Part shown: positions 32,444-41,014 of the stretch, piece by piece | Layout of the letters: each line of letters begins with the position of its first letter | Position numbering within the stretch: the first letter of the stretch is position 1 | Assembly (NCBI GenBank): GCA_017436915.1 | Contig: JAFSCE010000009.1 | Span: 1-54,075, forward strand | Length of the DNA stretch: 54,075 nucleotides | Reading direction: 5' to 3' | Origin: Clostridia bacterium | GTDB taxonomy: Bacteria > Bacillota > Clostridia > Oscillospirales > Acutalibacteraceae | Notes under the pieces: generated by a model | What the model was told of the DNA's origin: nothing | Seen by the model: the letters and a program-made list of their open reading frames with translations, nothing else | Database searches by the model: none | Translations under genes and position numbers: made by a program

Positions 32444-33103
32444 ATGATTCGCACCGAACCGCTCGCAAACGGCCGCTTCGCGTTGGTAGACGACGTCTGC
32501 ACCTTTGGCACGGACGCCGTGCTTCTTAGCGAATTTGCCGCTGTGCAGAGCACCGACCGTGTTTGCGATCTGGGGACCGGCTGCGGCATCATCCCGTTAC
32601 TTTGGTATGCCGCCGGTCTAACTCCCCAAGTAGATGCCGTAGATCTTTCCAAAAATGCCGTCACGCTTTGCCGTACAGCGGTGGAGCAAAACGGCTTATC
32701 CGACCGCATTTCGGTTTGGGAGCAGGATTGGTGCGCGCTCACGCTTCCCGCCGGCGCGTACGATGCGGTGGTGTGCAACCCGCCGTATTTCCCCGCAGGC
32801 AGCGGCAAGGTAAGCACTCACCCCGACCGTCGGCTGGCACGGCACGAAACCGCCACCACCCTGACGGACGTTTTTTCCGCCGCGCATCGTTTGTTAAAAG
32901 TCGGCGGCCACTTTTGCTTTTGCCACCGTCCGGAACGTTTGCCGGACGTTATGATAACACTTCGCGAACAGGGCTTATTCCCCACGCGCCTGCAATGGGT
33001 GCACGCGCGACCTAACACCCCACCGTTCCTTTTCTTATGCGATGCCGTCAAAGGCGGCAACCCGCAACTAAATGTTTTACCTCCGCACATTCTCGAAAAG
33101 TAG
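32444..33103 (+). CDS. TrmN6/YfiC-like tRNA1(Val) adenine-N6 methyltransferase
   Basis: A 219-residue SAM-dependent methyltransferase. It has the opening FALVDDVCTFGTDAVLLSEF, motif I VCDLGTGCGIIPLL, and the amino-methyltransferase motif NPPYF (112-116). The family modifies A37 of tRNA1(Val) in Escherichia coli; the target here is inferred. An ACGAGG ribosome-binding site precedes the ATG at 32444. rsmI follows 8 bases later, so both RNA-modification genes are likely cotranscribed. Confidence 0.92.
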   Translation: MIRTEPLANGRFALVDDVCTFGTDAVLLSEFAAVQSTDRVCDLGTGCGIIPLLWYAAGLTPQVDAVDLSKNAVTLCRTAVEQNGLSDRISVWEQDWCALTLPAGAYDAVVCNPPYFPAGSGKVSTHPDRRLARHETATTLTDVFSAAHRLLKVGGHFCFCHRPERLPDVMITLREQGLFPTRLQWVHARPNTPPFLFLCDAVKGGNPQLNVLPPHILEK

Positions 33104-33111
33104 GTGATCTC

Positions 33112-33942
33112 ATGCCCGGCACACTCACACTGGTCGGCACCCCTATCGGCAATTTATCGGATTTTTCGCCACGCGCCGTAGAGGCGTTGGAGGCGTGCGA
33201 TTTTATCGCCGCAGAGGATACCCGTGTATCGCTGACATTGCTCAATCATTTCGGCATCCGAAAACCGCTGATCAGTTACTTTGAACATAATAAGCGCGAA
33301 CGCGGTGAGGCCATCTGCCGCAAACTGGAGGACGGCGAAAATGCCGTGCTGGTCACCGATGCCGGCATGCCCGCGATTTCCGATCCCGGCGAGGCTCTGG
33401 TGGCACTCTGTCACGAACGCGGGATTCCCGTCACCGTGATTCCCGGCCCCAGTGCAGGCATTGCGGCCCTTGCCGCATCGGGACTTCCTACCGCTCGTTT
33501 TACCTTTGAAGGGTTTTTATCCGCTAACCGCCGCGATCGCCGCGATCGACTGGAATCCTTGAAAACCGAACAACGCACCATGGTGTTTTATGAAGCCCCG
33601 CATAAACTGCTTGGCACGTTAGAAGACCTGCTGGCCACATTCGGTGATCGACGTATCTGCCTCGCCCGCGAACTCACCAAGTTGCACGAGGAAATCGTGC
33701 GCACCACGCTCGCTGAAGCGATTGCCCATTACCACGAAAACGCTCCGCGCGGTGAATTCGTTTTGGTGATTGAAGGCGCTGCCCCCGTCACTAATAAACC
33801 GCTCACCCCCGAAGAAGCGGCTGAAATTGCTCGTTCCTACACACAGGAGGGCTTGTCCGCTTCGGATGCTGCCAAAAAAGCGGCGGCAGAGACCGGAGTG
33901 AAAAAAGGCGATATTTATCGCCTTCTCACAAGGGAGAGTTGA
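33112..33942 (+). CDS. rsmI: 16S rRNA (cytidine-1402-2'-O)-methyltransferase
   Basis: Tetrapyrrole-methylase-fold enzyme that methylates C1402 in the decoding centre. The 276-residue protein starts MPGTLTLVGTPIGNLSDFSPRA, then FIAAEDTR, VLVTDAGMPAISDPG and VIPGPSAGIAALAASG, all diagnostic. AGGTGA precedes the ATG. It is followed directly by a small unknown gene. Confidence 0.96.
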   Translation: MPGTLTLVGTPIGNLSDFSPRAVEALEACDFIAAEDTRVSLTLLNHFGIRKPLISYFEHNKRERGEAICRKLEDGENAVLVTDAGMPAISDPGEALVALCHERGIPVTVIPGPSAGIAALAASGLPTARFTFEGFLSANRRDRRDRLESLKTEQRTMVFYEAPHKLLGTLEDLLATFGDRRICLARELTKLHEEIVRTTLAEAIAHYHENAPRGEFVLVIEGAAPVTNKPLTPEEAAEIARSYTQEGLSASDAAKKAAAETGVKKGDIYRLLTRES

Positions 33943-33944
33943 GT

Positions 33945-34454
33945 ATGTTTGAGAATTTCGACATCGGCACACTCGTCATGATCGTGCTTGCCGTCATCAT
34001 CGGCATTTATCTGCATCGACTGGAGAAAAAAGAAAAGAGCGACCCGCTTGCCGCTCTTTACAAACAGTACCGCACGCTGTCCCCCGAAACACTCGCCGCC
34101 ACCCCTGACGGTGAACTCGTGCGCGCCGTCGTCGCCAACGTCATGGCAAAAACGGACCGCCGCCGTCCCGACGTGTATCATCTGATCCCCCTGCTGTCGC
34201 ACGGCAGAGTCGCCGTTTACAGCGTGTGGCTGATCTGCCACGAGTTAGAGATAAGCGATATGGAGGCGTTGCTCCGCTCCCCGTCCGGCCGCTTTTTAGA
34301 AGCGGCAGCAGACGGTTTTTCGTTGATCGGTGCCGCAGCTTGCGCTGCGGCAGAGGACGAAACGACTCTGCGTGAAGCGATAGCAGCTGAACAGCCGCTT
34401 TCCTTGTGTGTCGCCTATATTCGCGATAACCCCGAGGAGTTTATCGACCTATAA
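33945..34454 (+). CDS. Hypothetical protein with N-terminal membrane helix
   Basis: A 169-residue protein with one N-terminal helix (IGTLVMIVLAVIIGIYL, about 8-24) and a mostly helical cytosolic domain rich in alanine and glutamate. GGGAGAG lies before the ATG, two bases after the rsmI stop, so it probably belongs to that operon. No family recognised. Its last bases overlap the end of a convergent gene by 6 bases. Confidence 0.78.
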   Translation: MFENFDIGTLVMIVLAVIIGIYLHRLEKKEKSDPLAALYKQYRTLSPETLAATPDGELVRAVVANVMAKTDRRRPDVYHLIPLLSHGRVAVYSVWLICHELEISDMEALLRSPSGRFLEAAADGFSLIGAAACAAAEDETTLREAIAAEQPLSLCVAYIRDNPEEFIDL

Positions 34455-34814
34455 TGCAACGTACAACAGCGCGAGCAACAGTTCGGTCGGCGCGCCGTTA
34501 CGACTAAGTACAAAAATAAGCAACAACAGAAGCGTCCGTTCTTCATCCCCCGCTAAAAAGGAAAGCCAGTCCTTTTCGCGGGGTTTTTGTTCCGCCCGGC
34601 GGCACGGGGGCTTCTGTTCACATGCAGTTTCCTCTTTGCAAGCCGGTGCTTCCTCAACCTTCGGTTGCACCGCTTGTGGGATCGGCGGTGTGAGCGTTAC
34701 CCCACGATAAACGTTCACAGGATGTTCCCTCACCAAACGCTGTGATCGTTCCGCCATGCGTTGCACGCGTAACGCCGCCTCCTGTTGAAGCTGTGTCACA
34801 CTGCGCTCGTTCAT
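34449..34814 (-). CDS. Hypothetical protein with hydrophobic C-terminus
   Basis: A 121-residue protein: basic helical N-terminus (RSVTQLQQEAALRVQRMAERSQ), a proline- and cysteine-containing linker, and a very hydrophobic C-terminus (TLLLLLIFVLSRNGAP, ELLLALLYVAL) that should insert in the membrane. GGGAGGAAAA precedes the ATG, which overlaps the upstream stop by 4 bases. Third of three coupled small genes; function unknown. Confidence 0.78.
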   Translation of the reverse strand: MNERSVTQLQQEAALRVQRMAERSQRLVREHPVNVYRGVTLTPPIPQAVQPKVEEAPACKEETACEQKPPCRRAEQKPREKDWLSFLAGDEERTLLLLLIFVLSRNGAPTELLLALLYVAL

Positions 34815-35164
34815 TCGGATTTTCCTCCCTTTTGCAGCAGCGGTAAAAATTTGAGTAATTGCATCATGCGAACGGAATCGTCTAACCGCTTTTCGCGGTC
34901 ACCGTGTAAATACGGACGCAGCGCTTTGAGCAAGGTTGTATTTTGATCGTCCTTGCCCATTTGCGATAACAGCGGCATCAGTTTTAACAGCCCGTCCAGC
35001 TCCGGCATCGCCGCAGGCGGCGGTGCCGGCTCCGGCTCGGGCGCCGCGGCGGTATTCAGCGCATCGGGAGAAACTCCCAATGCCGCCATCATACTTTGGA
35101 TCTTTTCCATGCCGTCCGGTGAATTTAAAAGGTTATCTAACTTTTTGGAAAGTTCGTCATCCAT
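34811..35164 (-). CDS. Hypothetical protein, middle gene of a three-gene cluster
   Basis: A 117-residue helical protein with a proline/alanine-rich linker (about 40-52) between an N-terminal part (MDDELSKKLDNLLNSPDGMEKIQSMMAALG) and a C-terminal part with LLKLMPLLSQMG and MMQLLKFLPLLQKGG. The LKxxPLLxxxG pattern thus occurs twice. No enzyme motif. Overlaps the gene before by 8 bases and the one after by 4 bases. Confidence 0.78.
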   Translation of the reverse strand: MDDELSKKLDNLLNSPDGMEKIQSMMAALGVSPDALNTAAAPEPEPAPPPAAMPELDGLLKLMPLLSQMGKDDQNTTLLKALRPYLHGDREKRLDDSVRMMQLLKFLPLLQKGGKSE

Positions 35165-35414
35165 GAGAATCCTTTCCTCCCGTCAGCTTGGACAAAAACG
35201 CCTGCACCTCAGGTGTGTTTATAAGTTGCTGCAATCTTGCGGGGTCGCCCGCCAGCTCGGTAATTTTCTGCGCATTTTGAGCGCCTGCGCGATCCGATAA
35301 TGCGGATAATCCGCCGTTTTGTACGGTTGACGCCAGTTGTTCAGGTGTCATGCCCAACCGCTTAGATGCGTATCCCAATAACGCTTGTAATTGATCCGGT
35401 GTGATCTGACTCAT
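35157..35414 (-). CDS. Hypothetical protein, first gene of a three-gene cluster
   Basis: An 85-residue soluble, helical protein (MSQITPDQLQALLGYASKRLGMTPEQLA...). It ends with RLQQLINTPEVQAFLSKLTGG. The TPEQLA and NTPEVQAFL stretches resemble short helical repeats. AAGGAGGG precedes the ATG. The overlap chain with the next two genes implies that the three products act together. Family not recognised. Confidence 0.78.
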   Translation of the reverse strand: MSQITPDQLQALLGYASKRLGMTPEQLASTVQNGGLSALSDRAGAQNAQKITELAGDPARLQQLINTPEVQAFLSKLTGGKDSHG

Positions 35415-35459
35415 CCCGATCCCTCCTTATCTCATATGTATGTCAAAAAAGGTGATACT

Positions 35460-35930
35460 ATGTTTCGTTTGTTAGTTGTTTCCGACACGCACGGTGACCG
35501 ACGCGCGCTGCAAGCAGCGATCGACGCACAACCCGAAGCCGCCTTGCTGGTACATTTGGGCGATGGTGCCGCTGATCTTACTGCCATCAGCGAATTTATT
35601 ACCGTTCGCACGCTGCAGGTGTCGGGAAATTGTGATTTTTCCTCGCCGTTCCCCGATGATGCGGAATTTCGTTTCGGCGGTCAATTATTTTTTGCGGCGC
35701 ACGGACACCGCTACGGTGTCAAGCACGATCTCTATCGCTTTTCCTGCGCCGCCCGTTCCCGCGGCGCTCGCGTTGCCCTGTTCGGGCACACCCATCAAGC
35801 GCTGACCTTGTACGACGATGGCTTGTTTCTTGTAAACCCCGGTTCACTCGGCCGCGGCGGCACCTATGCCACCGTTGACGTTGCGTCCTCCGGCGGTATT
35901 GTGGCGAACATCGTCAAGCTGCGCTATTAA
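35460..35930 (+). CDS. YfcE/MJ0936-type metallophosphoesterase
   Basis: A 156-residue calcineurin-like phosphoesterase with VVSDTHGD (metal ligands), HLGDGAADL, SGNCDF, AHGHRYG and LFGHTHQA motifs in order, a complete metal site. Family members hydrolyse phosphodiesters in vitro; the natural substrate is not defined. AAAAGGTGA precedes the ATG at 35460. Divergent from the three small genes. Confidence 0.94.
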   Translation: MFRLLVVSDTHGDRRALQAAIDAQPEAALLVHLGDGAADLTAISEFITVRTLQVSGNCDFSSPFPDDAEFRFGGQLFFAAHGHRYGVKHDLYRFSCAARSRGARVALFGHTHQALTLYDDGLFLVNPGSLGRGGTYATVDVASSGGIVANIVKLRY

Positions 35931-35961
35931 CAATGTATGCACCGCTTAAAAAAGCGTGTAA

Positions 35962-35990
35962 AAAAGGCAGAGCCGTTGGCTCTGCCTTTT
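35962..35990. terminator. Bidirectional terminator between the phosphoesterase and ribF genes
   Basis: AAAAGGCAGAGCC and GGCTCTGCCTTTT pair perfectly over 13 bases around GTT, with A and T runs on the two sides. The 3' end touches the ribF stop codon. Confidence 0.9.
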
Positions 35991-37569
35991 ACAGTATATT
36001 CAAGATGTCTGCTAATCGACGAACCTCCGGCACATCGTTGGGGTGCTCGTCCAGATCGCGGGTGTTGAGGTATATCGCCTGCATGCCGGCGCTCTTGGCG
36101 CCTTTAATATCGTTGATCGGATGGTCTCCCACGTAAACGCAGTTTTCCGGTGCAACGCCGAGCCGCGCCGCCGCTCGACGGAACAATTCCGGATGCGGCT
36201 TGTGGATGCCTTCATCGCCCGATATCATCACAAGATCGGTGCACAACCGCAACCCCGTTAGATCCAGCTTACGGTTTTGCAGTAACGGATTACCGTTTGT
36301 TATGATGCCGATTCGATAACCACGCTGCCGAATTTCCCGAAGCACCGCAATCGTTTCGGGATACAGCGCCGAATGCAGCGGGAACAACCGATGGTATTCC
36401 CATAAAAGCTGCTCGCCGGTAACTCCCTCTTTAAACGACCACCGCTTAATAAACTCGTGGAAAAACGTGCTGTAATCGACATAACCGCCGCGGTTTTCCG
36501 CGCACATTTGACGCGCATATTGTTCAAGCTTTTCGGCATCCGCCGCGTGCATATGCCGTGAAAGCAACTGCCGCGCGACCGCCAAAAACGCCGCTGTGCG
36601 ATCCTGCAACGTGTCGTCAAAATCAAAGATGACGGCTTTTTCCCCGCTTTGTCCGGCAAGCACCGCTTGTGCGGTTTCGGCATCAATAGCGATCTGCTTT
36701 TTTAGTTCTTCCACACCCGCAAAGCAACGTTCTTCCCGCAAAAAGCGAACCAGCATCACGTGCACGGTCTTTCCGTACAGCTCACCCTCAAATTCACGAA
36801 TCCATGTTTCCGCCTGTGGTTCTTTGACCCCGCCAACTGTTGGGTGCACCCCGATGTTAGTTACTGCGTGATATTGGTGCTCACCCACGACAACAAGTGA
36901 AGCATACACGCCGTAACGCGGTACCGCATAATCGGCGGGAAACACCTGATTGAGCGTGGGAACACCCCACTGCCGACCGCGGTGATCACCGTCGGTCACC
37001 GGCAGTTCCACCGAAAACGGTCTACCGAGCAACTGTGCGGCAGTCACCATATCGCCGGCGGCAACCGCCTCCCGCACACGTGTGGAGCTGATAATTTTTC
37101 CGTCGCGTTCGACCGCGTTCACCACTATCACACGAATGCCCAGCGGCTCGCATAAGGTGCGCAACGTATCTACAGTGCCGACGCCGTGTTTGCCGAACTG
37201 ATAATTATACCCACAACACACAACACGTGCGTGTAACAAATCACAAAGAATCTCACGTACAAAGCGCTCGGGGGACAGTTCGTGCACCTCTTCAAAGGGC
37301 ATTTCGATCCATTCGTCCGTGCCTAACGTGTCGAGCAACTGTGCTTCCCGCCAAGCGGTCAGCAAACGACCTGACTTGTGTTTGGGGACACCCGTCATGC
37401 ACAGCGCCGTCGCGGTTAAGATCGCGCCGTCTTCATCGATTACGCCGCAGGCCGCAGCCAACACGGCACGGTGTCCGATATGCAGTCCGTCAAACACGCC
37501 GAGTGCTACGGCTCTGTGTGTGGTCGGCAGCGCGTCCCGCTCTCGCCACGTATACCGTTTTACCGCCAA
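35989..37569 (-). CDS. ribF: Bifunctional riboflavin kinase/FAD synthetase fused to a HAD-family hydrolase
   Basis: The first 300 or so residues are a RibF: nucleotidyltransferase part with ALGVFDGLHIGHRA and ISSTRVREAV, then a flavokinase part with DGDHRGRQWGVPTLNQ and the late GKTVHVMLVRFLREE. Normal RibF ends here (about 310 residues). Here a HAD phosphatase domain continues in frame to residue 526, with motif I AVIFDFDDTLQD, motif II IITNGN, HKPHPELF and GDHPINDI. Kinase, adenylyltransferase and probable phosphatase are thus in one chain. The TTG start at 37569 is set by AAGGAGG 7 bases upstream. Confidence 0.92.
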   Translation of the reverse strand: MAVKRYTWRERDALPTTHRAVALGVFDGLHIGHRAVLAAACGVIDEDGAILTATALCMTGVPKHKSGRLLTAWREAQLLDTLGTDEWIEMPFEEVHELSPERFVREILCDLLHARVVCCGYNYQFGKHGVGTVDTLRTLCEPLGIRVIVVNAVERDGKIISSTRVREAVAAGDMVTAAQLLGRPFSVELPVTDGDHRGRQWGVPTLNQVFPADYAVPRYGVYASLVVVGEHQYHAVTNIGVHPTVGGVKEPQAETWIREFEGELYGKTVHVMLVRFLREERCFAGVEELKKQIAIDAETAQAVLAGQSGEKAVIFDFDDTLQDRTAAFLAVARQLLSRHMHAADAEKLEQYARQMCAENRGGYVDYSTFFHEFIKRWSFKEGVTGEQLLWEYHRLFPLHSALYPETIAVLREIRQRGYRIGIITNGNPLLQNRKLDLTGLRLCTDLVMISGDEGIHKPHPELFRRAAARLGVAPENCVYVGDHPINDIKGAKSAGMQAIYLNTRDLDEHPNDVPEVRRLADILNIL

Positions 37570-37601
37570 CGCGATCCCTCCTTTTTCCAATTTCTCGTCT
37601 T

Positions 37602-37629
37602 AGTATAGCATACTTATCTTAAAAAGCAA
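37602..37629 (-). promoter_or_regulatory. Predicted extended -10 promoter of the ribF-HAD gene
   Basis: On the reverse strand TTGCTT (37624-37629), a 16-base spacer ending in TGC, and TATACT (37602-37607). No FMN riboswitch is visible in the 33-base leader. Confidence 0.72.
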
Positions 37630-37717
37630 AACTTGTTTTATAAAAATACACAGAAAATACACATTCCGCTTTTAAGATAAAATTGTGTAATTCTGTTCAA
37701 AGGAGGAATCCCCCCAC

Positions 37718-38686
37718 ATGATCAACGTACAAAACCTGACCAAGCGATACGGTTCTCACCTTGCGGTAGACAATATTAGCTTTCAGGTGAGCGAGGGTGA
37801 AATTTTAGGTTTCCTCGGGCCGAACGGCGCGGGTAAATCTACCACCATGAACATCCTCACCGGCTATCTGTCGTCCAGCGAAGGCACCGTGACCATCAAC
37901 GGGCACGATATTTTAGAGGAGCCCAACGAAGCAAAAGCCAGCATCGGCTACCTGCCGGAGCAGCCGCCGCTGTATTTGGATATGACGGTGCGCGAGTATT
38001 TGGATTTTGTATTCGATTTAAAACAATGCAAATTCAACCGAAAAAAACACATCGCCGAGATCTGCCGTTTGATGCAGATCGAGCACGTGTATGATCGGTT
38101 AATCAAAAACTTATCCAAGGGTTACCGTCAGCGCGTCGGCTTTGCGCAGGCGCTCATTGGCAATCCTCCGGTGCTTGTTCTGGATGAGCCCACCGTCGGT
38201 TTGGATCCGAATCAGATCATCGAGATCCGTGCGCTGATTAAAAACCTCGGCAAGCACCACACCGTGATCCTCTCCTCGCATATTCTGCAGGAGATCGAAG
38301 CGGTATGCGATCGCATCGTTATTATCAACGAAGGTAAGCTCGTTGCCGACGATACCGCCTCAGCACTTTCCGAAAAATACTCGTCCGACCGCCGTCGGAT
38401 GGCACTGATTGCGGGTGATGAGAAACGCGTGACCGATATTCTCACCCACCTCCCCGGTGTGGAGGACGTCGTGTGCTACGGCGAAAAAGAGGATGGTGTG
38501 TACGAATACGCCATCGAACCGCAAGACGGTGCCGATTTCCGTCGTGCACTGTTTACGGCGCTCTCCAAAGAGGGATATCCCCTACTCGGCTTGCGTTCCA
38601 TGGAAATGTCGCTTGAGGAGATCTTTATTTCGCTCACGCGTGAGCAGCTCCCGCAAACCACCCGTAAAGGAGGTAAATCAAAATGA
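37718..38686 (+). CDS. ABC transporter ATP-binding protein (GldA-like)
   Basis: A 322-residue ABC ATPase with Walker A GPNGAGKST (34-42), signature LSKGYRQRVGFAQAL, Walker B VLVLDEPTVGLDP, and a C-terminal extension of about 90 residues. The extension and the genes that follow (ABC-2 permease, GldG-like protein, DUF4340 protein) match systems related to the gliding-associated GldAFG transporter, which in Clostridia has no known gliding role. AGGAGGAAT precedes the ATG. First gene of a four-gene operon. Confidence 0.93.
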   Translation: MINVQNLTKRYGSHLAVDNISFQVSEGEILGFLGPNGAGKSTTMNILTGYLSSSEGTVTINGHDILEEPNEAKASIGYLPEQPPLYLDMTVREYLDFVFDLKQCKFNRKKHIAEICRLMQIEHVYDRLIKNLSKGYRQRVGFAQALIGNPPVLVLDEPTVGLDPNQIIEIRALIKNLGKHHTVILSSHILQEIEAVCDRIVIINEGKLVADDTASALSEKYSSDRRRMALIAGDEKRVTDILTHLPGVEDVVCYGEKEDGVYEYAIEPQDGADFRRALFTALSKEGYPLLGLRSMEMSLEEIFISLTREQLPQTTRKGGKSK

Positions 38687-39393
38687 GTGCGATCTTTAAA
38701 CGTGAATTTAAAACCTATTTCACCTCCCCGATCGGCTACGTCGTGCTTGCCATGATTTACGGCCTCAGCGGCTACTATTTCTTTATGTATAATTTGGCAA
38801 ACGGGTATGCCGATCTGTCATACGTATTCAGCTCGGTGATGACACTCTTAGTCCTTCTCGTTCTGCCGGTGCTAACCATGCGTTTGATGAGTGACGACAA
38901 GCGTCAAAAGACGGATCAGGCACTGCTCACCGCCCCCGTCAGTTTGACCGGCATCGTACTGGGCAAGTTCTTCGCCGCGTTGTTGCTGTTTGCTATCGGC
39001 ATTTCCATCATGCTGGTGTTCGCCGTCATCATTGCCACCAAAGTGACCCCCGATTGGCTGGTGGTCTTCGGCAACTTTATTGGTCTGTTGCTGCTTGGTG
39101 CGATGCTGATCGCTATTGGTTTGTTAATCTCTTGTTTGACCGAAAGCCAATTTGTCGCCGCGCTCGGCACATTCTTAGCGTCGTTCGCGCTCTTGATGGT
39201 CGACAGTGTGGGTTCCATGCTGTCCTCCAGCACCGTTGCCGTTGCCATCACTGATTTTCTGTCAATATCGAAGCGCTATTCCACCTTTACCGGCGGATTG
39301 ATGCAGTATGACGACATTATTTTCTTTGTCAGCATGACGGCTCTGTTTTTATTTATAACGGTTCGTGTACTCGACCGCAAACGTTGGAATTGA
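38683..39393 (+). CDS. ABC-2 type permease (GldF-like)
   Basis: A 236-residue membrane protein with about six helices, starting MSAIFKREFKTYFTSPIGYVV, characteristic of the ABC-2/GldF permease group. MRLMSDDKRQKTDQALLTAP is the conserved cytoplasmic loop. The ATG overlaps the ATPase stop as ATGA, and AAAGGAGG lies just upstream. Confidence 0.92.
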   Translation: MSAIFKREFKTYFTSPIGYVVLAMIYGLSGYYFFMYNLANGYADLSYVFSSVMTLLVLLVLPVLTMRLMSDDKRQKTDQALLTAPVSLTGIVLGKFFAALLLFAIGISIMLVFAVIIATKVTPDWLVVFGNFIGLLLLGAMLIAIGLLISCLTESQFVAALGTFLASFALLMVDSVGSMLSSSTVAVAITDFLSISKRYSTFTGGLMQYDDIIFFVSMTALFLFITVRVLDRKRWN

Positions 39394-39412
39394 TGAGAGG
39401 AGGCATTACGAT

Positions 39413-41014
39413 ATGAGCAACTTTGATGACATCAAAACCACTCCCGACGAATCGGAAATCCTCCCTGTGGATAAAAAGAACTCCCCAAAACGCCCCAAAC
39501 TCAACTGGCGTTCCAATCGCAAGCTTCGACTCGGCGCCACCGCGACGGCGATCACCGTCGTGGTCGTGTCGGTGGTCGTGCTGATCAACGTCATCTGCGG
39601 TATTTTGGCAGACCGTTTTCCGTGGACGCTGGACCTCACCGCCGATCAGACCTACTCGTTATCCGAGGACAGCCGTTCTTTGGCAGAAGCGGTATCGTCT
39701 AACGTCAAGATCACCGTACTGTTCGGAGAGGACTATTTTTCTCAGCCAAATACAGGCACCGAGGAATACGATACGATCTTGCGTCAATTCTATCTCTTCA
39801 CAGAGGAATACAAGACATTAAGCAACGGCAAGATCACCACCACCTACGTGGACCTTGAAAAGAATCCCACGCTGTCGGCATCATTCAAAGAAAAATACGA
39901 CGCAACCAGCGGTAATATTTTGTTCACTTGCGACGATCAATATCGCATGATCTCGTTGGACGATTTACTGCAAGAGGATATGGATTACACCACCTATTCC
40001 TATTCCGTCACTTCGCTTGTTGAGCAAAAGCTCGCCACCAATATCAGCAGTGTATGCGGCGGAGAATCCGTCACCGTCACCTTTTTAACCGGCCACGACG
40101 AGGACGAGGATGCCATTACCGCTCTCAAAAAACTGTATGAGCTCAACGGCTATTATACACAAACGCTTGATTTCACCACTGCCGGTACCATCAGTGACAC
40201 CACCGGTGCGATCGCCATTGTCGGTCCCACCAAGGATTACACGGTGGACGAGATCAAACGCCTGCGCGATTGGCTGCACAACGACGGCAACCTCGGGCGC
40301 AACCTGTTCGTTTTTGCCAACTACGCCGGCACCTGCCCCAATTTGTACGATTTCCTCTCCGTCGATTACGGCATCACCGTTACCTCAAATATTATCATGG
40401 AAACCGATGCCAACAACTATCCGATGGATATCTACGGCAGTTATCCGTATTTGCCCCTGACCACCATTGCCTCATCTGACTTGACCGAGGCCATTGCCGG
40501 TCAAAAAATCATCATGCCACTAACACTGCAGTTGCTCACTGCCAAAAGCAGTGACACCGATAAGGAACTGCTGACAAATCACGCGCTGGTCGCCTTCCCC
40601 GAAAGCACTCGTCTGACCGCTCTCAGCGATCTGTTGTCTGCTGAAAGCAACGACGATGTCGCGCAGGTTGAGGCGGATGAGTATCCGCTCATCGGTATGG
40701 CATACGCCCGCGATTACAACGTGGTCAACAACAAGAGCGTGCAGAACTATATCGTTGTCAGCGGTAGTTGTCAATTTGCCAATTACGTCACCGCCTCACA
40801 ATACGATAACGAGAGTTTGGCGATCGAACCACTTCGCACCACGTGCAGTCTTGGTGACACCGTTGTGATCTCCGGTAAAGATTTATCGGCAGAAATGCTT
40901 TCCTTCTCCACGCTGACCGCTCAGGTGCTCGGCCTGGGTGTGTTCACATTGGGCATCCCGTTGGTGTTGGTCGTCATCTGCTTGGTCGTCTTCTTTAAGA
41001 GGAGGCACTTATGA
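39413..41014 (+). CDS. GldG-like ABC system accessory protein
   Basis: A 533-residue protein with an N-terminal cytosolic tail, a membrane helix (TAITVVVVSVVVLINVICG, about 44-62), a large outside domain of the GldG/IFT52-like type (WTLDLTADQTYSLSEDSRSL opens it), and a C-terminal helix followed by KRRHL. The opening LDLTxxxxYSLS is the family signature. The substrate of these systems is unknown. AGGAGG lies 9 bases before the ATG. Confidence 0.9.
   Translation: MSNFDDIKTTPDESEILPVDKKNSPKRPKLNWRSNRKLRLGATATAITVVVVSVVVLINVICGILADRFPWTLDLTADQTYSLSEDSRSLAEAVSSNVKITVLFGEDYFSQPNTGTEEYDTILRQFYLFTEEYKTLSNGKITTTYVDLEKNPTLSASFKEKYDATSGNILFTCDDQYRMISLDDLLQEDMDYTTYSYSVTSLVEQKLATNISSVCGGESVTVTFLTGHDEDEDAITALKKLYELNGYYTQTLDFTTAGTISDTTGAIAIVGPTKDYTVDEIKRLRDWLHNDGNLGRNLFVFANYAGTCPNLYDFLSVDYGITVTSNIIMETDANNYPMDIYGSYPYLPLTTIASSDLTEAIAGQKIIMPLTLQLLTAKSSDTDKELLTNHALVAFPESTRLTALSDLLSAESNDDVAQVEADEYPLIGMAYARDYNVVNNKSVQNYIVVSGSCQFANYVTASQYDNESLAIEPLRTTCSLGDTVVISGKDLSAEMLSFSTLTAQVLGLGVFTLGIPLVLVVICLVVFFKRRHL

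Noticed and set aside
37570..37660. FMN riboswitch before the RibF-HAD gene
   Set aside because: The promoter predicted at 37602-37629 leaves a leader of about 30 bases, far too short, and no conserved FMN aptamer elements are visible.
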